A stretch of DNA of 64,000 bases from JALYRV01 sp040902895 (GTDB lineage Bacteria; Acidobacteriota; Vicinamibacteria; Vicinamibacterales; SCN-69-37), in the NCBI GenBank assembly GCA_040902895.1, contig JBBDWL010000116.1, positions 1-64,000 of the forward strand. The letters are read 5' to 3'. This document shows positions 17,419 through 27,561 of this stretch, one piece after another (position 1 is the first letter of the stretch; the number at the start of each line of letters is the position of its first letter). The translations under genes were made by a program, and so were the position numbers. Below the pieces are notes generated by a model. It worked only from the letters and a program-made list of their open reading frames with translations. It searched no databases and had not been told where the DNA came from.

Positions 17419-18717
17419 ATGCCGCGACGCGACTCCGATCCCATCGTCATCTCCGGCATCGGCGTGGTGTCGCCGTTCGGCGCGGGGCGCGATCGCTTCT
17501 GGTCGTCGATTCGCGCGGGCGAGAGCGGCGTGCGCGCGATCACGGATTTCGATGTGTCGCGCTATTCATGCCGTGTCGCCGCCGCGGTGCCCGACGCCGA
17601 CCCTGAGGATCCGGGCGAGGATGCCGGCCCACAGTCGCCGGCCACTGAGGCTGGAGGCGACGGCGGGACGAGCCGTGCCGATCCGCGGCGGTACTCGAAG
17701 GCGTCGCGCATCGCGGTGCAGGCCGCGCGCGAAGCGTGGGCCGACGCCGGCCTCAACGGTGTCGATCGCACGGCGGGCGTCATCGTGGGCAGCGGCGCCG
17801 GCGGCGTCGACGTCGCCGAGCGGCAGTACCGCGAGTTCTTCTCCGACGCGTTGAACCGCGTGTCACCCTACGCCATCCCCGTGTCGATCGTCGGCATGAT
17901 CTCGTCCGAGATTTCCATCGCGCTGGGTCTGCATGGCATCAGCCACGTCTTGTCGACCGGATGCACCAGCTCGACTGACGCGGTCAGTTACGCGGCGTCG
18001 TTGATTCGCAGCGGCGAGGCCGACGTGCTCGTCACCGGCGGCGCCGACGCGTGCGTGACGTCGGGGATGATCTTCGGGTTCTCGCGGATGCGCGCCGTCT
18101 CGACGGCGTACAACGAAGCGCCGTCGAGGGCCTCGCGTCCGTTCGATCGCGGCCGCGACGGCTTCGTGCTCGGCGAGGGCGCATGGATGTTCGTGCTCGA
18201 GCGCCAGTCGCGCGCCCGCGCGCGCGGCGCGGCGCCCTATGCCAGCGTCGACGGGTACGGATCGACATGCGATGCCTACCATCGCGTGCAGATGGATCCC
18301 GATGGCACCGAGATCGTGCGCGCGATGACGCTGGCGATCGAACGCTCCGGCCGATCGATCGATGAAATCGGCTACATCAACTATCACGGCACCTCGACGC
18401 AGCTGAACGACGCGGTCGAAGCGCGCTGTGTGCGCGCGCTGCTCGGCGATCGCGCGGAGCGCGTGCCCGGATCCTCTACCAAGTCGATGATTGGTCATCC
18501 GCAGGGCGCGAGCGGCGCGGCGGGACTGGCGGCCACGGCCCTGGCGCTGCGCCACAGGTTTTTGCCGCCGACCATCAATCAGGACGATCCCGATCCGCAG
18601 TGCGGGCTTGATTTCATCGCCAACCGTGGCCGTGATGTCGAGATCGAGGCCGCGCTCTGCAACTGCCTCGGATTCGGATCGAAGAACTCGGCCATCGTGC
18701 TCGGGCGGGTCGAATGA
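17419..18717 (+). CDS. Beta-ketoacyl-ACP synthase (KAS II/FabF-like)
   Basis: 432 residues. The thiolase-fold catalytic triad is visible: Cys182 in STGCTSSTDA, His323 in NYHGTSTQLND and His360 in MIGHPQGASGAAG. The spacing 182-323-360 matches E. coli FabF (163-303-340), shifted by about 20 residues by an acidic Pro/Asp/Gly-rich insert at about 55-85. It should perform decarboxylative Claisen condensation of acyl and malonyl groups on a carrier protein. It heads an operon with a geranylgeranyl-reductase-like flavoprotein (4-nt ATGA overlap) and a methyltransferase, without other fab genes, which suggests a specialised lipid or polyketide rather than bulk fatty acid synthesis. Confidence 0.9.
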   Translation: MPRRDSDPIVISGIGVVSPFGAGRDRFWSSIRAGESGVRAITDFDVSRYSCRVAAAVPDADPEDPGEDAGPQSPATEAGGDGGTSRADPRRYSKASRIAVQAAREAWADAGLNGVDRTAGVIVGSGAGGVDVAERQYREFFSDALNRVSPYAIPVSIVGMISSEISIALGLHGISHVLSTGCTSSTDAVSYAASLIRSGEADVLVTGGADACVTSGMIFGFSRMRAVSTAYNEAPSRASRPFDRGRDGFVLGEGAWMFVLERQSRARARGAAPYASVDGYGSTCDAYHRVQMDPDGTEIVRAMTLAIERSGRSIDEIGYINYHGTSTQLNDAVEARCVRALLGDRAERVPGSSTKSMIGHPQGASGAAGLAATALALRHRFLPPTINQDDPDPQCGLDFIANRGRDVEIEAALCNCLGFGSKNSAIVLGRVE

Positions 18718-19841
18718 TCGATGTGGTGATTGCCGGCGCGGGCCCCGCGGGATCGGTCGCGGCCCTCCGGCTCGCACGCGCGGGCGCCAGCGTGCTGGTG
18801 CTCGAGCGCGCGCGTTTTCCGCGTCACAAGCTGTGCGGCGACACGATCAATCCCGGTGCGGTGCGCGAGCTCGAGCTCGCCGGTGTGGCCGGATGTATCC
18901 GTCCGCACGCCATCCCGATTGCCGGCATGCGCGTCACCGGTCCCGGCGGAGCGGTGGTCGACGGCTGCTATCCATCGCCGCTCAGCGGTCTCTCGATCCC
19001 TCGCGAGGTGCTCGACCTGCTGCTTGCCGATGCTGCGCGCGCCGCCGGCGCGCGTATCGAGTTCGGCGCGCGGGTGACCGGTCCGCTGGTCGACGATCGG
19101 GGACGGGTCACCGGTGTGTCGGTGCTGTGCCCGTCGAAGCGAGAGCCCGTGGCCGTTCGCGCGCGTCTCACGATTGCGGCCGATGGCCGCCGGTCGTCAA
19201 TCGGCATGCGCCTGGGACTCGCGCGGCATCCGCAGCGGCGGCGCTGGGCCGTCGGCGCGTACTTTGAAGACGTCGACGCCATGGGCGACACCGGCGAGAT
19301 GCATGTGCGCGGCAGCGCCTACCTCGGTCTCGCGCCGCTGCCTGGCGGACTCACGAATGCCTGCTTCGTCACAAGCCGGCGATCGGGCTGGCGCGATCCG
19401 GAAGATCAACTCCAGCGCGCGATCGAGCGTGAGCCGGGCATTCGCGAACGATTCGCGCGGGCGCGCCGGGTGACGCCTGTGGCGGTGCTCGGTCCACTTG
19501 CCGTCGATGCGCCCGTTGCGGGATCGCCGGGACTGCTGCTGGCGGGCGATGCCGCGGGCTTCATCGATCCGATGACCGGCGACGGTCTGCGATTCGCGTT
19601 CGCGGGCGCTCGCCTGGCCGCGGATGCCGCGCTCTCCGCACTCGATGGCGGCGACGTGGTGACGGCCTGGCAGGAGCTGACGCGCCGCCGCCGCGCGCTG
19701 TTCGCGCCGAAATGGCGCTTCAACCGCACGCTCGCGGCCCTGGTCGATCATCCGGCGGGTGTCGGCATGGCCAGCGCGGGCGCGCGTCTTGCGCCCTCGA
19801 TCGTGCGCAGACTCATTGCGATCGCGGGAGACGCGGCGTGA
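18714..19841 (+). CDS. Geranylgeranyl-reductase-family FAD oxidoreductase
   Basis: 375 residues. The FAD dinucleotide-binding motif GAGPAGSVAALRLARAG lies at residues 8-24 and is followed by VLERARFPRHKLCGD, the signature of the geranylgeranyl reductase/halogenase-like subfamily. GLLLAGDAAGFIDPMTGDG (about 275) is the second FAD contact. Members reduce prenyl double bonds or hydroxylate aromatic rings. It starts within the synthase stop (ATGA) and ends within the next start (GTGA), so the three genes are translationally coupled. The Arg-rich C-terminus is soluble. Confidence 0.85.
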   Translation: MIDVVIAGAGPAGSVAALRLARAGASVLVLERARFPRHKLCGDTINPGAVRELELAGVAGCIRPHAIPIAGMRVTGPGGAVVDGCYPSPLSGLSIPREVLDLLLADAARAAGARIEFGARVTGPLVDDRGRVTGVSVLCPSKREPVAVRARLTIAADGRRSSIGMRLGLARHPQRRRWAVGAYFEDVDAMGDTGEMHVRGSAYLGLAPLPGGLTNACFVTSRRSGWRDPEDQLQRAIEREPGIRERFARARRVTPVAVLGPLAVDAPVAGSPGLLLAGDAAGFIDPMTGDGLRFAFAGARLAADAALSALDGGDVVTAWQELTRRRRALFAPKWRFNRTLAALVDHPAGVGMASAGARLAPSIVRRLIAIAGDAA

Positions 19842-20341
19842 CGCTGCTCTGGGCCGCCGCCTTCGGCGTGGCCGCCTTCATGCTCTTTGAATTCGCGATC
19901 TCGATGCGCAATGAACGCATCCTGCGCGCGCGCGGCGCCATCGAGCCTGTCGATGATGTCTGGCCGATGATGGCCGCCACCTATCCCGCAGCTTTCATCG
20001 CGATGGCCGTCGAAGGATGGTTCCGCGGCGGTCCGTCGCAGTTGTGGTTTCTCGCCGGCTTTGCGGTCTGGATCTGCGCAAAGGCCGTCAAAGGGTGGGC
20101 GATCGTCTCGCTCGGCGCCCGCTGGTCCTTCAGGGTGCTCGTCCTGCCTGGCGCGCCGCTCGTCACGCGAGGGCCGTATCGCTGGATGCGGCATCCGAAC
20201 TACGTGGCCGTCGCCGGTGAGCTTATTGGCGCGGCCGTCATGCTCGCCGCGCCGGTCTCGGGCGTGCTCGGCACGCTGGCGTTCCTGGAGGTCATGCGGC
20301 GCCGCATTCAGGTGGAAGAGCGCGCGCTGGGTATCCGCTGA
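19838..20341 (+). CDS. Isoprenylcysteine carboxyl methyltransferase-family protein
   Basis: 167 residues from GTG 19838, overlapping the preceding stop by 4 nt. Four to five hydrophobic helices and the SAM-binding end GPYRWMRHPNYVAVAGELIGAA followed by RRRIQVEERAL are typical of ICMT/phospholipid-methyltransferase membrane enzymes. Homologues sit beside type III PKS and flavoprotein genes in phenolic-lipid clusters and O-methylate the product. Here the partner condensing enzyme is FabF-like instead. It is the third and last gene of the operon; a PHO-like repeat begins 8 nt after its stop. Confidence 0.82.
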   Translation: MTLLWAAAFGVAAFMLFEFAISMRNERILRARGAIEPVDDVWPMMAATYPAAFIAMAVEGWFRGGPSQLWFLAGFAVWICAKAVKGWAIVSLGARWSFRVLVLPGAPLVTRGPYRWMRHPNYVAVAGELIGAAVMLAAPVSGVLGTLAFLEVMRRRIQVEERALGIR

Positions 20342-20348
20342 CCGGCGC

Positions 20349-20366
20349 TTAACAGGGAGTTAACAG
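20349..20366 (+). promoter_or_regulatory. PHO-box-like direct repeat upstream of the MoxR operon
   Basis: TTAACAG-GGAG-TTAACAG is a perfect 7-bp direct repeat at 11-bp period, identical in form to the TTAACA-N5-TTAACA PhoP box of Bacillus. It lies 46 nt upstream of the TATAAT at 20413-20418, further than in the pst and porin cases, so direct activation from here is less certain. Confidence 0.5.
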
Positions 20367-20412
20367 GAGCTCGGCCGTGGCAAACCAGCCCTGAGCCCCC
20401 GCGGTCTAACGC

Positions 20413-20418
20413 TATAAT
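20413..20418 (+). promoter_or_regulatory. -10 box TATAAT of the MoxR operon
   Basis: A perfect consensus hexamer lies 5 nt before GTG 20424 and 14 nt before ATG 20433. There is no Shine-Dalgarno before either codon. A leaderless transcript beginning at or next to GTG 20424 is predicted. Confidence 0.55.
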
Positions 20419-20423
20419 CGCGA

Positions 20424-22922
20424 GTGAGTTCCATGCGAGTGCGACCACCGGCGCGGCGCGTGCGTGGGGCGCGGCGGCCGAAAGGGTTGCTGCTCTCCGT
20501 CATAGCCATGTGTGCCGTCGCCTCGACGGCGGTGGCGCAGACACCCGCGGTCGACTGGCGCGCGCTGCTGGCGCACGGCGATCGCACCGCCATCGAACAG
20601 TTCGCCGCAGCCAATCCCTCACATCCTGATGCGTTGACCGCCCTCGGCCTCCTTGCGTGGTCGCGGGGTGACGAGCCCGCGGCGATGCAGCACTTGAAGA
20701 CCGCGGCGTCTCGGGGCAGCGTCGATGCGGCGCTCGAACTGGGCCTCATTCATCTACAGCACGGCAAGACCGGCGATGCGCGCGAAGCGTTCGGCGCCGT
20801 TGGCGGCGCGTTCGGTCCGAACGATTCCGGGCTCTCGTACGCGCGGGCGGCGCGCGCTGTCGCGGCCGTCGGCGACCCGCGTCAGGCCAATGCGCTTTAC
20901 CGCGCCGCCGCGACGCGCGCGCCCGACAGTCCGCTGATGTACGCGTGGTGGGGCGACCTGTTTCTCGATCGGCACGAGAATGCCGAAGCCGCGCGAGCCT
21001 ATCGCGACGCGCTCGAGCGCGATCCGCGCTGGGCGCCCGCGCATCTTGGCCTGGCACGGGCTCTCGATGAGACGGAGCCCGCCGCCGCGGCGGCCGCCCT
21101 CGCCAAGGCACTTTCGATCGATCCGAACCTGGTTGATGCCCACCTGCTGGCCGTGGACCGCGCGCTCGATGCCGATCGGCGGGCCGATGCCGCGGCCGCG
21201 CTCGAGAAGGCCACGGCGGTGGCCGGTGCGCGCTACGACGTCCAGACGCGTCACGCGGTGATGGCGCTGCTCGACAATCGAACCGCCGACTTCGATGCCC
21301 GGGTTGCCGCGTTGGTCGAGCGGCGTCCTGCCAGCGGCGAAGTGTTCAGGATTGCCGCCGCGGCTGCGGCGCGCCAGTATCAGTTCGATCGCGCGGTGGA
21401 GCTTGGCCGCAAGGCCGTGGCTGCGCACGAAGACGATATCCGCGCGTGGGCAGAGCTCGGACTGCATCTCGCGCGCGCCGGCGACGAAAAGGCTGCCTAC
21501 GACGCGCTGTCGCGCGCCTTTCGCGCCGACCCGTACGATCCGGTCACCTACAACCTTCTTAATATGCTCGAGACGCTCGGCACGTTTGCCAGCATCTCGC
21601 ATGACGTTGCCACCATCCGGCTGCACCCCGACGAACAGGCGCTGCTCGAGCCGTACGTCCGCGAAATCGTGACGTCCGCACTCGACAGTTTTGCCGAACG
21701 CTACGGCTATCGTCCGCCCGCGCCTCTGCACGTGCAGCTGTTCAATCAGCACGACGACTTCGCCGTGCGCACGGCGGGACTGCCCGGCGTGCTCACGCAC
21801 GCGCTGGGCGTCTGTTTCGGCCGCGTGGTTGCCATGGTCTCGCCGAAAGCGCGCAAGCCCGGCTCGTATTCGTGGCAGGAAACGCTCTGGCACGAGCTGG
21901 CCCACGTCGTGACGCTGCAGCTCTCCAATCAGCGCGTGCCGCGCTGGCTGACTGAGGGCATCTCGGTCTACGAGGAACGCCGTGCGCGCGCCGGATGGGG
22001 GCGCCAGGGCGATTTGCAGTTTGCGCAGGCGCTGGCCACCGACGAGGCGCTGAAGCTGACCGATCTCGAGGGCGGCTTCATGCGGCCCAATACGATCGGC
22101 CTTGCCTATTACGAGGCGTCGCTGTTGGTCGAGCACATCGAGAAGCACGAAGGCATCGATGCGATCCGCCGTCTGTTGAAGGCCTACGGCGAAGGGCTCT
22201 CGACCGATGCGGCCATCGAGCGCGTGCTCGGCATGAAACTCGCCGCGCTCGACACACGCTTCTTCGCCGACATGCGCACCGAGTACGCGCCGCTGATGAG
22301 CGCGCTGTCGCCGGCGCCGCCATTCACCGGCGCGCCTCCGAGTCCCGACACGCTTGCCGGACTGCTGATGACGGGCGACGCGCTGCTCGCGGACGGCAAC
22401 GCCGAGGGCGCGCGCGCCGCGTACGAGCGGGCGGCGGCGCTCGTGCCGCGCGCCACGGGCGACATGAGTCCGCACATGCGGCTGGCGGATGTCGCGCTGA
22501 AGACCGGCGATCGCGTCCGCGCGCGCGCCGCCCTCGGCGGCGCCCTCGACGCGGACTACGCGAACGTCGAGATTGCGCGCCGCCTGGCGGCCCTGGCCGA
22601 CGAGGACGGCGACGCTGAGGCGGCGCACGCCGCCTGGACGCGCATCATCGAGATCGACCCATTCGACCCGGCCGCCCACGCGCATGCCGGCCGCGCCGCG
22701 ATGCGCGAGCGGAAGTTCGACATCGCGGAGCGCGAGTTCCGCGCCGCGATTGCCGCCGGCGCCGTGAACCTGCCCGATGCGCACACCGATCTCGGCGAGG
22801 CGCTCTTCGAGCTCGGGAAGAAGGACGAGGCGCGGCAGCACGCCGTGCGCGCGCTCGAAAACGCGCCGACCTTCGAGCGCGCGCAGACGCTGCTGCTCAA
22901 AGCCATAGGGAAAATGCAGTGA
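20424..22922 (+). CDS. Secreted TPR protein with gluzincin (peptidase MA-like) domain
   Basis: 832 residues. The N-terminus is basic and then hydrophobic (LLLSVIAMCAVASTAVAQ), giving a signal peptide of about 38 residues. Degenerate TPR repeats fill about 60-380 and 640-825. Between them is a metalloprotease-like domain with HELAH (about 490-494) and the following WLTEGISVYEE (about 508-518), the third-ligand glutamate of gluzincins. The architecture suggests a periplasmic protease or chaperone that recognises extended substrates. Its stop overlaps the next gene by 4 nt (GTGA). It heads an eight-gene run ending at 34481. Confidence 0.82.
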   Translation: MSSMRVRPPARRVRGARRPKGLLLSVIAMCAVASTAVAQTPAVDWRALLAHGDRTAIEQFAAANPSHPDALTALGLLAWSRGDEPAAMQHLKTAASRGSVDAALELGLIHLQHGKTGDAREAFGAVGGAFGPNDSGLSYARAARAVAAVGDPRQANALYRAAATRAPDSPLMYAWWGDLFLDRHENAEAARAYRDALERDPRWAPAHLGLARALDETEPAAAAAALAKALSIDPNLVDAHLLAVDRALDADRRADAAAALEKATAVAGARYDVQTRHAVMALLDNRTADFDARVAALVERRPASGEVFRIAAAAAARQYQFDRAVELGRKAVAAHEDDIRAWAELGLHLARAGDEKAAYDALSRAFRADPYDPVTYNLLNMLETLGTFASISHDVATIRLHPDEQALLEPYVREIVTSALDSFAERYGYRPPAPLHVQLFNQHDDFAVRTAGLPGVLTHALGVCFGRVVAMVSPKARKPGSYSWQETLWHELAHVVTLQLSNQRVPRWLTEGISVYEERRARAGWGRQGDLQFAQALATDEALKLTDLEGGFMRPNTIGLAYYEASLLVEHIEKHEGIDAIRRLLKAYGEGLSTDAAIERVLGMKLAALDTRFFADMRTEYAPLMSALSPAPPFTGAPPSPDTLAGLLMTGDALLADGNAEGARAAYERAAALVPRATGDMSPHMRLADVALKTGDRVRARAALGGALDADYANVEIARRLAALADEDGDAEAAHAAWTRIIEIDPFDPAAHAHAGRAAMRERKFDIAEREFRAAIAAGAVNLPDAHTDLGEALFELGKKDEARQHAVRALENAPTFERAQTLLLKAIGKMQ

Positions 22923-23737
22923 CGTTGCGCCGCCGTCTTACGCTGGCCGCCGCATCAATCGCCGCGCTGCTGCTGACGTTGCCGATCGCGTCGGATTTCG
23001 CGTCGCGTGCCGACGCGCAGGAAGGCGCCGCGCCCGATCCCAGGTTCGCCGGCCTGGAATGGACTTTCGCGCGCGTCCGCTATTCGTCGCAGATGGGCAG
23101 CGGGCGCCGCGGCATGTTCCGCGGGGGCGACTTCGACAACCCGTGGACGATCGATATGCCGGCCGCCGAGCAGAATCTCTCGCGCCGCATTCGCACCGTC
23201 ACCACCATCAAGGTCAACGACCCCATCGTCGTCGGCCTCGAAGACGAGAGTCTCTGGCAGCATCCGTGGCTCTATGTCGTCGAACCAGGCAATCTCAATC
23301 TGAGCGAGACGGAAGCGGCGAACCTTCGCGAGTTCCTGCTGCGTGGCGGCACCGTGACCTTCGACGATTTTCACGGTCCGTACGAATGGGCGAATCTGGA
23401 GAACGAGCTGCGCAAGGTGTTCCCCGACCGGCAGATCGTGGATCTGCCGCCTGATCACCCGATCTTCAAGTGCTTTTACGACATCGAGGCCTATCCGCAG
23501 ATTCCCGGCATCGGATCGTTCATGAACGGCCGGACATGGGAAAAGGGCGGCTATGAAGCACACCTGCGCGCGATCGTCGACGATCGCGGCCGCGCGATGG
23601 TGCTGATCAACTGGAACACCGACATGGCCGATGCATGGGAGTGGTCCAACGCGCAGGACTATCCCGGGTACCTGAAATACACGGCCGAGTCATACCGTAT
23701 GCAGATCAACGAAATCATTTACGCGCTGACGCATTGA
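22919..23737 (+). CDS. Secreted DUF4159 protein
   Basis: 272 residues with a signal peptide (RRRLTLAAASIAALLLTLPIA). The mature part contains the DUF4159 core: FARVRYSS, then LYVVEPGNLNLSETEAANLREFLLRGG and TVTFDDFHG. DUF4159 proteins have a glutamine-amidotransferase-like flavodoxin fold without a known reaction and are regularly found with MoxR/vWA genes. It is coupled to the TPR protein by a GTGA overlap. A 43-nt gap with a possible internal promoter (TTGACG-N17-TAATTC, 23734-23762) separates it from moxR. Confidence 0.8.
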   Translation: MTLRRRLTLAAASIAALLLTLPIASDFASRADAQEGAAPDPRFAGLEWTFARVRYSSQMGSGRRGMFRGGDFDNPWTIDMPAAEQNLSRRIRTVTTIKVNDPIVVGLEDESLWQHPWLYVVEPGNLNLSETEAANLREFLLRGGTVTFDDFHGPYEWANLENELRKVFPDRQIVDLPPDHPIFKCFYDIEAYPQIPGIGSFMNGRTWEKGGYEAHLRAIVDDRGRAMVLINWNTDMADAWEWSNAQDYPGYLKYTAESYRMQINEIIYALTH

Positions 23738-23780
23738 CGGGCGAATTCTGAACTCTTAATTCACCAGATCACCAACTGTG

Positions 23781-24769
<989 letters not shown>

Positions 24770-24773
<4 letters not shown>

Positions 24774-25678
24774 GCGAAGCCACCACCGCTCCGGGTCTGC
24801 GCCATCTCGACCCGGCGGTCATCGCGCGTCTCGGCTCGCTCGAGCTCAAGGCACGCGCCATTGTCGAAGGCTTCATTTCGGGGCTCCATCGCAGTCCGTT
24901 CCGCGGCTTCAGCGTCGAGTTCGCGGAGTACCGTCCCTACCTGCCTGGCGACGATCTCGCGACGCTCGACTGGAAAGTCTACGCGCGCAGCGACCGCCAC
25001 TTCGTCAAGAAGTTCGAGGAAGAAACCAACGTCGAGTGCCACCTGCTCGTCGACATCAGCCGATCGATGAACTACGGCACCGGGGCGATGACCAAGCGCG
25101 ACTATGCCGCGACGCTCGCGGCGTGTCTCGCCTATCTGATGCAGCGGCAGCGCGACGCCGCCGGTCTGCTCGCCTTCGACAACGACATCGTGCGCCGCGT
25201 GCCGTCGAGCGCGCGGCCCGGCCACCTGCGCGTGCTGCTGGCCGAGCTCGACACGCTGCCCGAAGGCCGCGAGTCGGACATGCGCAAGCCGCTCGAAAAA
25301 CTGGCGGCGGCGCTCGTGCGGCGCGGCATCATCGTGCTGATCTCGGATCTGCTCGATGAGCCCGCGCATGTCATCCGGGGCCTCGAGCTGCTCCGCGCCC
25401 GCGGGTCCGACGTCGTCGTCTTTCAACTCCTCGATCGCGCGGAAATGACGTTTCCGTTTCAGGACTCCACGCAGTTCAAGGATCTCGAAACCGGCGCGGA
25501 GGTGTTGACGCGGCCCGCGGCCGTACGCGACGAATATCTCGCGTCGCTGGCCACGCTGCTCGATCGCTACACTGAAGCGTTCGGCGCGGCAGGCATCGAA
25601 TATGTACGGCTCGATACCCACGAGCCGCTGGATGCGGCGCTCTCGGCCTGGCTGAGCGCGCGCGCCCGGAGGCGCTGA
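24770..25678 (+). CDS. DUF58 (vWA-like) protein
   Basis: 302 residues from GTG 24770. The DUF58 signature SPFRGFSVEFAEYRPYLPGD (about 41-60) and DWKVYARSDR are followed by a vWA fold with the MIDAS motif DISRS (about 95). It is cytoplasmic, with no signal or membrane segment. DUF58 proteins are the usual immediate partners of MoxR and are thought to bridge the ATPase to membrane vWA proteins. It overlaps moxR by 4 nt and the BatA-like gene by 1 nt (TGATG). Confidence 0.92.
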
Positions 25679-27561
25679 TGCAGTTTCTGGCGCCGCTGTT
25701 TCTCGCCGGTCTTGCCGCAGTCGCCATTCCGATCTGGCTGCACCTGGTGCGCCAGCATCGCGCGCCGATCGTGCCGTTCACGGCCGTGCGGCTGATCAAG
25801 GCGGCGCCGGTGGAGCAGAAGTCGATGCGGCGGCTGCGCGACATCCTCCTGCTCATGCTGCGCGCCGCGGCGGTGGCGTTGCTCGCGATCGCATTCGCGC
25901 GCCCGTTCTTCGCGCAGGCCGCATCTCCCGCGCCCGTCACGGTCGTTGCGCTCGACGTATCCGCGAGCATGAGCGGCGACGCGCGCTTCGAATCGGCCCG
26001 CGAGGCCGCGCGCAAGGCCGTCGACGAGGCGCCTGAGGGCCATCGCGTGGCCGTCGCGGCTTTCGATCACAGCGGGCGTACCGTGCTGCTGCCGCAGGTC
26101 GATCGCGGCGCGGCACGCGCGGCAATCGACCGGCTGCAGCCCGGCTTCGGCGCGACGCGCTATGCCGCCGCGGTGACGAGCGCAGCTGACGCTTTCGATC
26201 GCGCTACCGGCCGCATCGTCATCGTGACGGATCGCCAGCGCACCGGATGGGCAGGCGAGGCGGCCGCGCGCGTTCCTCGTGGTGTCGACGTGGCGTGGGT
26301 AGCAATCGAGCCTCCGGCGCGGAACCTCGCGGTCACGGCGCTGGCCGTTCGCGGCGAGCGGGCTCGCGCGACGGTCATCAACGGCGGACGTGAGGCCGCC
26401 GCGACGCGCGTGTCTCTCAAAGCCAGCACCGCGGATGGCGCCGCCGAGACGCTGCTCGGCGCGCGCGATATCGAGATCGCGCCGGGACAAACGCACGTCA
26501 TCGACTTCGCCGAGCCGCTGCCCTCGGCAGGCAACCTCACGGTCACGGTCGCAGATCAGAACGGTCTGCCGGCTGACGACGTGCGGCACCTCGTGCTGGA
26601 TCCGCTGCCGGCACGCAAAGTCCTGATCGTCACGTCTGGCCTCGACGAGGATCGAGAGGCGTACTATGCGCGGCATGCGCTGGCGGCCGCGCCGGGCACG
26701 GGCCGGATCGATGTCACGATTGCCGGTGGTACGACGTTACGCGACCAGTTTGCCGAGGCGCTCAACGATACCGATGTGGCGATCGTGCTGTCGACGCGAG
26801 GCATCGAGCGCAGCGGTCCGCCGGCGATTGCGGCGTTCCGGCAGAGCGGCGGAGGTGTGCTGCTGGTTGCGGGACCGACCGCGGAGCCGGCCGTGCTCGC
26901 GGCGATGCTCGACGCCGGCGAGACGCGCGCGGTTCCCGGCACGGCGCGATCCGAGGCGCTGGTGCTGTCTGATGCGCGCCATCCCATCTTTGCGTCGCTC
27001 GGACCGCTTGCCGGGGCGCTTGGATCGGTGCGCGTCACGCGCGGGATGTTCGTCGAGTCGCCGCGGCTGGCCGTGCTCGCCCGGTACACGAGCGGCGAGC
27101 CTGCGCTTGCCGAGCGCCGCCGTACCGCGCAGGAAGGGCGCACGCTGCTGCTCACCACCGACATCGCGAACGCGTGGAACGACCTCGCGCTGCATCCCGC
27201 GTTCGTGCCCCTGCTGCACGAGATGACGACGCACCTCGATGGGCGGCCAAGGCGCGCGCGCGAGTACGTCATCGGATCGCCTGATGCGCCGTCGAATACG
27301 CCAGGCATCGCCGCGGCGCCCGGCAAGGCGGGCTGGCGCACGGCCGTCAACGTGGATCCCGCCGAAAGTGACAGCGCGATGTTCCTCGATGCCGAAGCGC
27401 GAAGCCGCATCGGCGTCGATGATCGAATGGAAGACAAAGCCGCCGCCGAGAAGCGCGAGCGCGAAGCGGACAATCCGCTGTGGCGCTACGTCATTGTCGC
27501 CATGCTGGCGATGCTGCTGGCCGAAGGATTGGTTGGACGAGGCTCTTATGTCCGGACGTAA
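25678..27561 (+). CDS. BatA-like membrane vWA protein
   Basis: 627 residues. The N-terminal BatA module has a helix at 4-22 (PLFLAGLAAVAIPIWLHL) and another at about 58-78, then a vWA domain with MIDAS DVSAS at about 92. A long extracytoplasmic part follows, including a glutamine-amidotransferase-like segment around 310-430, and a final membrane helix is present at about 600-620. It is therefore anchored at both ends with the vWA domain outside. Such Bat proteins support stress tolerance in Bacteroides and Leptospira. It overlaps the next gene by 14 nt. Confidence 0.85.
   Translation: MQFLAPLFLAGLAAVAIPIWLHLVRQHRAPIVPFTAVRLIKAAPVEQKSMRRLRDILLLMLRAAAVALLAIAFARPFFAQAASPAPVTVVALDVSASMSGDARFESAREAARKAVDEAPEGHRVAVAAFDHSGRTVLLPQVDRGAARAAIDRLQPGFGATRYAAAVTSAADAFDRATGRIVIVTDRQRTGWAGEAAARVPRGVDVAWVAIEPPARNLAVTALAVRGERARATVINGGREAAATRVSLKASTADGAAETLLGARDIEIAPGQTHVIDFAEPLPSAGNLTVTVADQNGLPADDVRHLVLDPLPARKVLIVTSGLDEDREAYYARHALAAAPGTGRIDVTIAGGTTLRDQFAEALNDTDVAIVLSTRGIERSGPPAIAAFRQSGGGVLLVAGPTAEPAVLAAMLDAGETRAVPGTARSEALVLSDARHPIFASLGPLAGALGSVRVTRGMFVESPRLAVLARYTSGEPALAERRRTAQEGRTLLLTTDIANAWNDLALHPAFVPLLHEMTTHLDGRPRRAREYVIGSPDAPSNTPGIAAAPGKAGWRTAVNVDPAESDSAMFLDAEARSRIGVDDRMEDKAAAEKREREADNPLWRYVIVAMLAMLLAEGLVGRGSYVRT

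Noticed and set aside
20754..22841. 695-codon minus-strand ORF opposite the TPR/HExxH gene
   Set aside because: Arg/Gly/His-rich composition with no domain pattern; explained by high GC at third codon positions of the real gene.
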